Shown here in pieces: positions 12,370 to 24,800 of a stretch of 64,000 nt of DNA. The notes below the pieces were generated by a model, which saw nothing but the letters and a program-made list of their open reading frames with translations, was not told the origin of the DNA and searched no databases. How positions within the stretch are numbered: the stretch's first letter is position 1; the number at the start of each line of letters is the position of its first letter. Position numbers and translations under genes: made by a program. This stretch comes from Ectobius pallidus. Taxonomy: Eukaryota > Arthropoda > Insecta > Blattodea > Ectobiidae. The stretch lies in assembly GCA_964059195.1 (NCBI GenBank), contig CAXKWD010000001.1, forward strand, positions 156,538,532 to 156,602,531, in the 5' to 3' direction.

Positions 12370-13460
12370 TATCGAAACCTACCCTCAAATCTTGCATATT
12401 GATAGGTCTTCATTACAGATAGACACATACAAAAAATTAGTTGCTCATATGAACTGTAAGTGGGTGAAAACAAGTATGTATTGTCCCATACAGAATCAAC
12501 AGCGGGCACTTGTACAGCTTGCTTGAGTAGCCCGCATGCTGGGGAACATGAGCGACAGCGAGTGCCGGGATATGAGGTAGAGGAAGAAGCTATGTCGTTA
12601 CTCACTGAATGTGATAGTTCATGTAATAGTGATGCCATTTCCACATTTTGAAACTATATAATCTGCATAGGCATTGAGGGGTTGGTTATGGTTGTTAGTG
12701 TGTGTGTGTTATAGACCAGAAGTGTGACCACTCAATTTACATGATTAAAACAAAGAGTTTTGACCACAACACTAACGCTTCAAACAACCTTTCTCAAAAG
12801 TGTTAAAATATTTAAATTGAAGTTATATAGACAGTAGAGCAATATTTTAAAACTTGTAGAGAATCAAAATTAAGTGGAGCAAGAGGTGTGTTTTAACTGT
12901 TGACTCTCTACAAGTTTTAACCTTTCTCAATGTAGACATTTCTTGTCCAGAGAAAACTCTTTAGGTTTTAAGAACTTGGAATAACATATTATGTATTGCA
13001 CTCATCACTATATGCCAAACTAAAATAGTAATAATAATATTAATTGAATCAATTTATACAGCACACGGGATTCATTATACTAATCCTCAATACTTAACAA
13101 GGTATTAATTACTTCACGAGACCTACTGAAACACAAATATATGTAACAGAGGAGAGTATTGATCATTGTTGTAACGTTATTCGTCCCTTAGTGTTAAGGA
13201 AAGGGAGAGGTAAGACAAACTAAGTTCTACTTGGAAAGCGAGAACGGTGCTATGCAGCACTATAACAGCCGCCAACTCGTGGTATGTGGCAGAGGCTCCA
13301 CTATCCTTTCCTGGCAATAGCTATGTGAGGCTACTCAATTTGCAAAATTTGCAATTAATTTTCACCCACTTAAAGTTTATACGAGCAGCTAATTTTTCAC
13401 ATGTCTATCTGCAATGAAGACCTACCAACATGCAAAACTTGAAGGTAGGTTTCGACATGA
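12370..13460. mobile_element. TIR/foldback element of about 1.1 kb
   Basis: An arm of about 100 bp at 12370-12470 (TCGAAACCTACC..., GTAGGTCTTCATT-like block, AAGTGGGTGAAAA) matches the reverse complement of 13355-13460 at roughly 85 percent by eye. Part of the interior (about 12640-12990) recurs inverted at about 44990-45225, so it is a dispersed family. No coding sequence recognised. Confidence 0.65.
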
Positions 13461-13617
13461 AGGACCCATATAGTTTCCATGTTAGAAAAAAATGAGTCCC
13501 AGTCATCATTAAACAGCCTCATATACAGTATTTACCTTTTTCTCTTGCAAAATCGTTAGCACAATGATTTTCCTACTAGACTGTAAAACACAGTTTGTGA
13601 TGTAAATATAACATAAT

Positions 13618-13736
13618 GATTAAGATTTTTTGGATTCTTGTAAATCCAAAAAATAAATAGCTTATTCTAATTATTAAATAACAAAAGACTAGATTTTTTG
13701 GATTCTTGTAAATCCAAAATATAAATACTGCAGCTT
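13618..13736. repeat. Duplicated short hairpin
   Basis: A block with stem TTTTGGATT / AATCCAAAA around CTTGTA occurs at about 13625-13652 and again at 13692-13719, each followed by TAAATA and a GCTTATTCTAA block. Confidence 0.75.
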
Positions 13737-13754
13737 ATTCTAAATATTGTTAAA

Positions 13755-13892
13755 ATTAACACAAAGATCTTCACATAAGGATTCATACCTCAGGAAAACG
13801 GTTCAGGAAATGTGGTTCTCACCTTCAGCTAATGTTGATTGCTGAAACATGTCCTAAGGCATGAATCCATAAGTGAAGATCTTTGTGTGTTA
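13755..13892. repeat. Imperfect palindrome (MITE-like)
   Basis: AACACAAAGATCTTCAC at the left matches GTGAAGATCTTTGTGTG at the right as an inverted repeat of about 30 bp that extends into the GGATTCAT / ATGAATCC blocks. Confidence 0.7.
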
Positions 13893-13899
13893 TTTTAAT

Positions 13900-15570
13900 A
13901 ATTATTATTTTGTGACGTCACTGAGCTAGGGATGGGAATTTTTCGTGTTGCAAATTTAACACATTTTATTAAAAGTGTAGTAGGAAGCATAGCTACTTTG
14001 AGAATATCGAAGAACAGCCTGGAAATTGTGAATTGTGTACAAAAATGCAAATTTTAGCTTTTTAAAGGCATGAGATATAAAAAGCTTAAAACTCCAAAAT
14101 GAGGAGAAAATTAAATACAAAGTGAATTTTAGTACATAATAAAAGTCCATATCGATTTATATTACTAATTTTATTGATTGCTTGGTATCCAAAGATATCA
14201 AAATAATGTCACAAACAATATTTTTTAGATTTTGTTTGCTTATTGCATTAGTTCATTTACATTATCAAAATACATATTACTGTGATTACCTTGTTATGAT
14301 GGCTTCGGCATATTTTGTTGAATATAATTAGATTATGGCAAGAACGTTATTTTTCACCCCTAAAAAGTAATTTTTGCAGGAAATTTTGTGAATGGAATGA
14401 TAATGAATTCTATAGAAATGGATATACTGAATTACTGATTATTAACAATTATAAAGTAATTGATCTTAGTAAAATAATTATAATATGCTTTACTTGACAA
14501 CTTTTTGGTCATGCATGTTTTAAGAACCAACATCCCCATCCTAGGCTACTTGAGTTGACAACAAAAAGTTGATACGTGAAGCGTAAGTATCATATTACAA
14601 TTATTTTATTTTAGTGCTTCACTGTCTAATTTCCATCAATTTAATGATCTTAGATTTGCAAAAAATTTAATGAATATAATGTTTACTGTGTATTTCTATC
14701 ATTTTTAAAAGTCTTTTGTAGAGCATTTGGTGCATAATAACATTTTCTAAAATTTATTATATAATACTGTATTTAGCAGATCATTATCCAGTTTATTTTC
14801 TCTTCTTTTAATTCTGATGGTTCTAAACTGATTAGAAATGGGTACATTAGTGTGGTTGGTAAAATGGCTGACACTATATATTGACATAATCGATAGTAGT
14901 GAAATATCATCAGATTAGGTTAGACTTAGTGCCACCACATACATAAGTCTCCACGAATGCATATATATGCTGAAGAGAGGAAAGTTTCAGACGATCTATG
15001 TTCGGAACTCACTCGTTAAAGAGAGTCCTAAAAGGTGAAAACAACAGGAAGTGCTGAGTAAAGGCACTGCGGGTATAAAGACTATGTAACTTCCTTGGAG
15101 ATGGCCCTTAGTATGTTGAAGATTAATTCATCAATTCATCTCCAGATTTTTTGACAATGTTGTAAAATCTTTTTTTTTTCCGGTTCTGTGTGAGCAAAAT
15201 ATTTTTATTTTTTCTATACATATTAAGTTACAGTAGGTGTTATATGTTTCATTATTTTTATGTTCAAATTTCATATGGAAAGATGGTTCTTATTCACTAC
15301 TATATAAAAAATGCATACTTCAATAAGTACAAAATTGTGATTTTTAACCAGTTTTAGTATAACTTTATACTGCTTTTCTCTAATATATTTATCACTTTAA
15401 CACCCCTATCAGTTGTGTGGTTGAAAGAAACAAAAGAATGCTCTCCTGTGAATGTGACATCATTTTGAAAGTACCAAAATGTTAAATTGAAACCACCAAA
15501 TTTTGAAGTACTGCTTACTTCAGTTTGAAATGACCGAAAAATTTCTATCCCTACCTATTTCCAATATCAA
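13900..15570. other. AT-rich non-coding stretch downstream of PGAP1
   Basis: No gene or clear repeat recognised. The part nearest 15570 would hold the PGAP1 3' UTR and cleavage site. Confidence 0.4.
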
Positions 15571-15574
15571 TTAT

Positions 15575-15590
15575 TTTATTCTATTTTATT
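15575..15590 (-). terminator. PGAP1 polyadenylation hexamers
   Basis: On the minus strand AATAAA occurs at 15590-15585, overlapping the TAA stop, and again at 15580-15575. Either would give a very short 3' UTR; further AT-rich candidates exist downstream. Confidence 0.4.
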
Positions 15591-15814
15591 CTATTTTTGC
15601 CTTAATGGAAGAAGTTGGATCGTTATCATCAGCAGTGCTTTCTTCTTCGTCTTCTTCTGCAAGTGGTAACATGCCTGCCACTAACTGATGAACTGTCATA
15701 ATAACAAAAGCTGCTGCCACTATGGGGCCAAGATGGTAGAGAGAAATTTGAGCATGTGTAAGACACAATACAGCTAGGAAGTACAGTGAATGAATTACCA
15801 CTGAATAGTACCTC
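15586..15814 (-). CDS. PGAP1: PGAP1 exon 15 (terminal)
   Basis: Opens after TTTCAG; CT from exon 14 plus G gives Leu, then RYYSVVIHSLYF. Two hydrophobic segments (VVIHSLYFLAVLCL and GPIVAAAFVIMTVHQLV) are followed by an acidic tail, EEDEEESTADDNDP, ending KAKIE. It is separated from exon 14 by 13.3 kb. The frame match and membrane character support it; sequence identity to the family is weak here. Confidence 0.8.
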
Positions 15815-18800
15815 CTGAAACACAAAACACAATAATTTCATAAAAATGTATTCATTTCACTGTCCATCAGTTCAAATACTATTCAGTAAAGTAATCACGA
15901 ATAATTAATCCTAGAAGTGCCAAGGATAAAATATGTTGATGCTTGTGAGCTTTCTGTGGTGCCAAGATAAAAAAAAAATGATTGACCCAGAACTTACAAT
16001 AAGTAAACCAGGGTGACATCTATCGGCACCAACTCTGAACCATGCGATCAAACATACTACAGGAAGTTTTCATTGGAATAACCCACATTTTGGAGATAAA
16101 TAAATGTACAACACAAATGTTAAGGAGGGATTTCCTCAGTGTGCCATATAACACACATACAAAAATAAGAATTACTGTATACAGCAAGCAGTCTAGGGCA
16201 AGCTAGATCTTTTAACTTTTACAACCGAAACTCTAATTACTGTAACTACGGAATTATTAAAATTATTAGAAAGTTATTAAAATGATCAACAACAAAAATC
16301 TGGAAATCTACATTAATTACATTTTAAATTTATATATAATAATACTAATAATAATAATAATAATATAATAATAAAATTATTATTAATTATTAAGTGCCAG
16401 TATGGTACTTTATGAGATTGTGTGGGGGACGAAAAATGTCTGTCCGTCTGTCCGTCGTCCGTCCGTGTGTCTGTACGCGCTCTAACTCAAATACGCTTTA
16501 TCGAATTTTAATGAAACTTGGTATACGCGTTTATAATGTCCATGGGAAGAACCCTATTGAAATTGGACCAAATCGGTTCACCGGTACCGGAGTAAAACCC
16601 AATTTAGTGTATATTTTAAAGGCGCCATAACTCACATACGCTTTATCAGATTTTCATGAAACTTGGAATACCTATTTATAATGTCCATGGGAAGATGTCT
16701 TTGGACCAAATCGGTTGGCCGGTACCGGAATAATACCCAATTTAGTGCCCTTTTATGGTATCATATAAGAAAAGGCGCGGTAACTCAAATACGCTTTATC
16801 GGATTTTCATGAAACTTCGTATACTTATTTATAACAATCATGGCAATAAGCCTATTGAATTTGGACCTAATCGGTTGTCCAGTACCGAAATAAAGAGTAA
16901 TTATCAGTCAAATTTATTATAATATTTTGGTTCATTTCGAAGCATTTTGATTGGCTCACGGCCAACCAATCAGCGGGCGAGTCCCGTAACTAAGGTAAAT
17001 AAAGGGGAATTCTGGAACAAGCCTTCAATTCCTGTCGAAACCTTCTTTAGTAAAGGAGGGTAAAAAGAAGGCACCTTCTTCAAATGCAAAATCAAATTCT
17101 CGGTTCTTTCTTATAGCGTCATCAATTAATGACAGCTTATAAAGCTTCCTTCAGTTGCCATGGACAATTGACATCTACATGAAAAACAAATGTTTCCATA
17201 TGTACGATTATAGATGAAATGCTGTTGTATAATGACTAATTATTTTTCTAAAATTGATTACAGGGTTATTCCATGCCAAATCATCCAACAGTGGTTGCAT
17301 GACCATTTTAGAAAAAAATAATTTTTTGTATATGAGTTCATACATGTTTCAAGATATCAAAACAAGTTTTCAAAAATATCTTTTGTTCTTGGTTTCCCAG
17401 GGGTGTCCATTTTTCAATCCTGGTGTAACACATTTTTTGCGAATGTAGCTGATTACAAATATATTCATAACTCAACAGCCATAAGAGTTAGAAATTTGAA
17501 TTAAGAACCATTTTGTAAGTAATGAAGCGTACTTTCAGAAATACTTTATTGTTTTCTTCAACACAAAATTTTTCATATGAAAATATGAGTTTGAAATTCG
17601 GGTAAATTTTTCCAAAAAAATCACTTTTTGGACCAAATTTTATATGAGAAGGAAGTGATTGTAAACGTTCAAATTTTTGTTATGTTCAAACCTACATGTG
17701 ATTTGTCTGTGAGGAAAAAATCATGGTCTAAAAATACATCCCTTATTTTTAAACTGGCCTCGAATATTACCGTTTTTCAGATTTTGACTACCTTTGGGCT
17801 TAAATATCTCTGGTGGGTACCCTTCAAAAAATCTGAAAATTTGTGTAAATGAAGCCTTTCATGTGCCTAACACACAGTTAAAATTTCTATTTTTGGATCC
17901 AACTCCTTCTATTAATTTTATAGAACTGAAATATCACACTTTTTAGGGTAGCGTATTTGGGAGAAACTACATATAACTCAACAGCCATAAGAGTTAGAAA
18001 TTTGAATTAAGAACCATTTTGTAAGTAATGAAGCGTACTTTCAGAAATACTTTATTGTTTTCTTAAACACAAAATTCTTCGAATGAAAATATGAGTATGA
18101 AATTCGGGTAAATTTTTCCAAAAAAATCACTTTTTGGGCCAAATTTTATGTGAGAAGGAAGTGATTGAAAACGTTCAAATTTTTGTTATGTTCAAACCTA
18201 CATGTGATTTGTCTGTGAGGAAAAAATCAGGGTCTAAAAATACATCCCTTATTTCTAAACTGTCCTCAAATATTAGCGTTTATCAGATTTTGACTATTTT
18301 GGGGCTTAAATATCTCTTATGGGTACCCTTCAAAAAATCTGAAAAATGGCATAAAAGAAGCCTTTCAGGTGCCTACCACACAGTTAAAATGTCTATTTCT
18401 AGAAACAATTCCTTCTATTACTTTCATAGAACTGAAATATAACACTATCACATATATGTAGTTTCTCTCAAATACGCTACCCTAAAAAGTGTGATACTTC
18501 AGTTCTATAAAATTAATAGGAGTTGAATCAAGAAATAGAAATTTTAACTGTGTGGTAGGCACATGAAAGGCTTCTTGTATGCAATTTTTCAGATTTTTTG
18601 AAGGGTACCCATAAGAGATATTTAAGCCCCAAAATAGTCAAAATCTGAAAAACGCTAATATTAGAGGACAGTTTAGAAATAAGGGATGTATTTTTAGACC
18701 CTGATTTTTTCCTCACAGACAAATCACATGTAGGTTTGAACATAACAAAAATTTGAACGTTTTCAATCACTTCCTTCTCATATAAAATTTGGCCCAAAAA

Positions 18801-21800
18801 GTGATTTTTTTGGAAAAATTTAAACGAATTTCATACTCATATTTTCATTCGAAGAATTTTGTGTTTAAGAAAACAATAAAGTATTTCTGAAAGTACGCTT
18901 CATTACTTACAAAATGGTTCTTAATTCAAATTTCTAACTCTTATAGCTGTTGAGTTATATGTAGTTTCTCCCAAATACGCTACCCTAAAAAGTGTGATAT
19001 TTCAGTTCTATAAAATTAATAGAAGGAGTTGGATCCAAAAATAGAAATTTTAACTGTGTGTTAGGCACATGAAAGGCTTCATTTACACAAATTTTCAGAT
19101 TTTTTGAAGGGTACCCACCAGAGATATTTAAGCCCAAAAGTAGTCAAAATCTGAAAAACGGTAATATTCGAGGCCAGTTTAAAAATAAGGGATGTATTTT
19201 TAGACCATGATTTTTTCCTCACAGACAAATCACATGTAGGTTTGAACATAACAAAAATTTGAACGTTTACAATCACTTCCTTCTCATATAAAATTTGGTC
19301 CAAAAAGTGATTTTTTTGGAAAAATTTACCCGAATTTCAAACTCATATTTTCATATGAAAAATTTTGTGTTGAAGAAAACAATAAAGTATTTCTGAAAGT
19401 ACGCTTCAATAGTTACAAAATGGTTCATAATTCAAATTTCTAACTCTTATGGTTGTTGAGTTATGAAAATATTCGTAATCAGCTACATTCGCAAAAAATG
19501 CATTACACCAGGATTGAACAATGGACACCCCTGGGAAACTAAAAACACAAGATTTTTTTGAAAACTGGTTTTGATATCTTGAAACATGTATGAACTCATA
19601 TACAAAAAATAATGTTTTTCTAAAATGGTCATGCAACCATTTTTAAAAATTTTGGATGATTTCATATGGAATGACCCTACAATTAGATTAAAGCATTGAA
19701 TTTTACTTCAGCCTATGTCAGATTTATAATCCCTGACCTCTTAATAAATAAAAACATTAACTTCTGAGAATTTGCATAAGTTGGTACGCTGCTTTAGTGA
19801 GGGCCAAATTCGCATTTATGACTCGAATATCGCGAATATTATGTTACCAATGAATGAAATTATTCTATATTGTAACACAAGAAAACTAGAAGGCTCGAAA
19901 TATAGCCTAATTTCGAAATAAGGTGATTTTTCTTTTCTGTGAGCTACGACGAGATAGTATTCTTTGGTATTGGACACTCAAAAGTCGCAGTGTGGTTTGG
20001 TCTTGGGGTAAGATGCTTGTCTAGTAATCAAGAGATATCACGTTCGAGTCCACCCTGAAGCAAAATTTTTTTTATTATTATTATCAATTGTGTTAAATTG
20101 AGCCTATTCCATTCTTGTGTCCTATTTTGTCAATGTGCTTAAATAAGTATTACATTTTTCTTTTAAAAAAACTGGGAATTCATTGTCTTTCATTGACCTA
20201 CATCATTCCTAAAGAATGCCTATAAATGTTATTTCACGAACAGAAACTAGCTTTAAAGTTATTGCGTTGCGTTAAAATTGCATAAGCCTATACTCAGAAC
20301 AAAACTGCATACCGCTAGGTGGAACTATCCTCTTCTTATTGGCTTACTGTACTATTTCATTGTCAATGCATTTTGTAAAATGTTTACATATTTTAAGAAT
20401 TAGTATATCAGTGTATACCAATATGAATTAAGGTTAAGAATCAAACTTTAGACCTTTGTTTATAAAAAAAAAAAAAAAAAAAAAACTTATTTTCTGTATA
20501 TCATAACTGCAATTATTACTGATTAAAAAAGCATACTGGCACTTTGTTATATCAGTTTACCTGATTTTATTATTATTCCAACCAATGAAACAAGCCTAGT
20601 GATAATACTAAAATATATATAATATCTATTATACAGTAGACTCTCTGTAGTCTGGCACTTTGCTAATCCGACTCTGCAGTAGTCAGGTATTGTTTTTAGA
20701 CAATCGTGTTTCTTTTTGCTGTACTAGTACAGCCATATAAAACTCATTTCAACAAATTTTAAAAGACAATTGAAAAGTATTTGACTTTAATGCAACATTA
20801 TTACATCAAAATTCATTTTTTGCCTTTTTATATAATATTACTAGCAGGTGCCCGCGGCTTCGCCCACGATAATTAATTTAAAATTAAAAATTAAGAGCAT
20901 ATTAAAATTATTAAAGCATTATACTTATTAACACTTGCACGCGAATCATTCATAAACTACACCATTAATAATTAATGAAACAGCTAAAATTCTGGCTATA
21001 GAGTACATTCCACAATTAGAAAGCGCCGCCTGGGAAAACGATCTCAGATTCGATTATGCAGTTCCGAAGTTATCTGTGGACACATAATACGTATTGTTTC
21101 TCAACTGTTTGTTGACAGATGAATATGATGTGAATTTTATTTGATAAATTCATTGTAATTTTCAGAAATTGTATAATTTTTCAAGGGAAGGAATGGTTTG
21201 TTTGGATTTTTATTGGCTGCGATACTTCCAGGGTTAAACTATCAATATATTATAGTTGGTGCCCACGGCTTCACCCGCCATTATTAATTGACTCCAGGAT
21301 TTTTAAGAAATTTTCACTGGCAGTTCATTAAAAATGTATGTGGTTCAGAGCTATGAAAATTGTAAGTAAAAATAAAATTAGAATATTTATTCAATGTGTT
21401 CATTTCACTTAGACCTTATTTAATAAAGAAACGGTTTTCCTAATTTTGTACTATTCGTGAAAGTTTAGACTGCGAGAGACCAACATCGCCGGGTATACCC
21501 GATGTCTCACGAAGTGAGGGAGCGAGTGAGCACGCTATTTAGGGCCGTTGAATTATATAAGAGTAGATTTTATATTATTATTTTGGTACATTTTACTCCT
21601 GGCCGACATAATACCATTTGTCATTATTCATAGGCTATTAATCACAGTTTAGTGGTCCAAAATTTGGAGCTATTAAAGATATTGCAAATAATATTAATCC
21701 GTGATTCAACCAGAATCTGACTGTGATATTGAAGCTAGTAAAATAGGCTTTCAATCCTGAACGTTTGGCAGCATTCAGTGAAAATGGATGGCGTTCTCCT

Positions 21801-24800
21801 CTCCTACAGATGAGGCCAGATCGTTAAGTTCAAGGGAAATGAAGAACTTAATGCCAAGTTGGATTAATATCCAAAACCCCTGAAAAAGTTAGAATTTTCT
21901 AGAAGTGATTAAGTCTCACAAATAATTCATATATCTGGATAGTTATATTTCTAGAACATACTACAGCTTTCCCAATTCCGGGATTGCATATTACGAAGCT
22001 ACCAACGCAACTTAACAAGATAAAAAACTGAGTTATAAGAGAAAAAAATACAATAAAGGGAATAACATAAATGTCAGGAAAACATTGGTAGCTACAGGGA
22101 ACAGACATAGAGAACACAATACAAATATTAACAGAATTAATACATTTTTCTAAAATTATGAAATGACAGTTTAGACATTAAAATCATATTACGTATGGGT
22201 ATGGGTATATTATATATGGGTATATAAATGGTTTCTCCGAATTGAAAGAGACCCCTTTGTTGCCGCTTTATTGTTTTTAGGTCGAAATAACGAGTTTACA
22301 AGTAAAATATTCATAGGCCTATAATAATATTTTAGAGGAAAAAAATACAGTCTGTTTCCTGAGCAACGTCATGATTTTTATTAAAACCATAGAAATACCA
22401 ACACCGTTCTAAAATAAGACACAACAACAAAACCATAGAAACAAAATGAAATTTTATATTATGTTAAAGTCATCTGCGGAAGACGCAGACTTCTTCCAAG
22501 TCAGTACCGAACCAGCATCCCGGCGAAGGTCATGGACCCTGAAGATTACGAGAGATGGGTCCATGGCGAGAAAATGAAAGCGACGCTGCAGTAGGGAAGC
22601 TCCGTATAACTTTAATACTGGTGAGTTACATCACTCAGGTGTCTGCATTTTCCTATTTTATAACTGAATATTTCAGGTGAAGGATTCATGGCCTTATGCT
22701 GAAGAGTATGGTGCCGTGATCTTTGCCAACTGAAGTATTTAGATTGCGAACTCGTTTTAATTTCATTTTTTATTATGTTACTGTTTTCCGCGGAAGTCGA
22801 AAACTTCTTGAAAGTCAGTACCGAAACGGCGTCCCAGCGAAGTTCATGGACCCTGAGGATTCCTTGAGATGGGTCCATATCGAGGAAGTAAAAGCGACGC
22901 TGGAGTAGGGAAGCCCTGTATTAAAATCTGTACTTGTGAGTTGGATCACTCTGGAATAAATATGTTCCTCTTTAACACAACCAGGTCCACAATTTGATGA
23001 ATATTCAAAATGTCCTATATGTAGATAAATTTCATTATATAGGTCATATTAGTACGTAAAAACAGAAAAATGCAAGATTACCCGAATGGCCCTATACAGG
23101 CCATGGAGGCCCAGAGGTTTCCAGGAGGTTGAGGCTCCCCGATTTTAGACATTCGGCCTATGGCCGCCTTTACCCCCAGGAATGCTCCTGGTACTAATTT
23201 CTGTTAGAGGTTGAGTCTAATATTGCAATGAATGATTATGTTCAAATAGCATACAAATCAGGATTAAAACATTTATTTCAGTTTCAGGACCACTGGTCCG
23301 TTACCCACAGTAAGAAAACAATAGAAATGTAGATGCGGATGGAAAATGTCATAACTTCTACATACTTCAACAAAGAAATTAGTATTGGGGCTTGAAATAG
23401 GCCTAAAGCTAATAAACGCCATAAAAATCCACCAGGCTAAATTTTCATATTCGTATTTGGACATTAAAAAAAATTATGAAATTTTAACTTTCTAAATTTG
23501 ATTAAAATATCATACATTACATATCCTTAATGTGAACAATAATGTGAATATTTAAAATCAGTATGGTGGATCTGTTTATTAAAACATCCTGAGTAGTCTC
23601 TGAAAATGTCATGCAATTATATTCAATAACGTCTAAGTTATTACTTATTACACTTTGAACCTGATAAATGTAAAAATCACAGTATTCAGTAAACGCAAGA
23701 AGGGGTTTAAATTGGTTGTAAAATCATTGCTATAAACAATAAAGATGTTTTATGCAGGTAAATCGAAAATGGACACGAGTAAACAACCCTCTAATTAAAT
23801 TTATATAAAAACAAATATACCTATTTCATTAGTCATAAATAGGAGGTTCCAAATTTGTAGTTTCATTACAACCATTAGAGCCAATACTTTCACTACACTA
23901 CGTATATGCAAGAAAGTAAAATGGATGCCGATCAGCTGTCAGACGTCATAGTGCAATGTTGTTTTTAATAAATCTACATTGAATTGAATTGATATGGAAT
24001 TTTAAAAATAACTTTTTGGTCCATTTTTCCATCACAAGTCCACACAATAAGGCTCATGAAGTGTGCTCCATGTGAATATTCTAACAAATACAAGTATATG
24101 TACTCCTCAGTCTTTATTAGCTTCATTAGCTTCTGTTTTGCATCCTAAACATATGATATTGGATTCAAATGGTTTAAACTAAACAGTTCATACAAAAGAA
24201 TGATGGCCTTATGCTGAAGAGCATGGTGCCGTGAGCTTTGTTCGCTGAACTATTCAGATTGTGAACTGATTTTAACTTAATTTTTTATGGTATGTTACAG
24301 CTCTCTTGCTACCGAAACGGCGTCTTGGCGAAGGTCATGGGCCCTGAAGTTTTGCGGAGAGGGGTCCATGGCGAGATAGGTCATGGGCCCCGAAGATTTA
24401 TGGAGGGGGTCCATGGCGAGAAATGTAAAGCGACGCTGGAGTAGGGAAGCCCTGTATAACATCTAAACTGGTGAGTTGCATTGCTCTGGATTCTTTTGTC
24501 CCTCTTTTATAACTGAATAGTTCAGATGACAAATTAATGGCCTTATGCTTAAGAGTATGGTGTCGTGGTCTTTGTCCTGTGAACTATTCAGATTGTGAAC
24601 TGGTTTTAACTTAATTTTTTATGGTATGTTACAGATCAATGGTGAAGACGCCCTTCATCTTTATGAGTACCGAAACGGCGTCCCGGCGAAGGTCATGGAC
24701 TCTGAAGATTTATGGAGGGGGTCCATGGCGAGATAGGTCATGGGCCCCGAAGATTTATGGAGGGAGTCCATGGCGAGAAAGGAAAAGCGACGCTGGAGTA

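Noticed and set aside
16394..16630. Small gene starting MPVWYFMRLCGG
   Set aside because: Covers a simple repeat and the first unit of a tandem repeat; later units do not keep the frame.
17628..19303. Conserved small protein family (recurring MDQILYEKE / MGQILYEKE ORFs)
   Set aside because: The recurrence follows from DNA repetition in the foldback; no other protein-like feature, and frames are not favoured over other frames.
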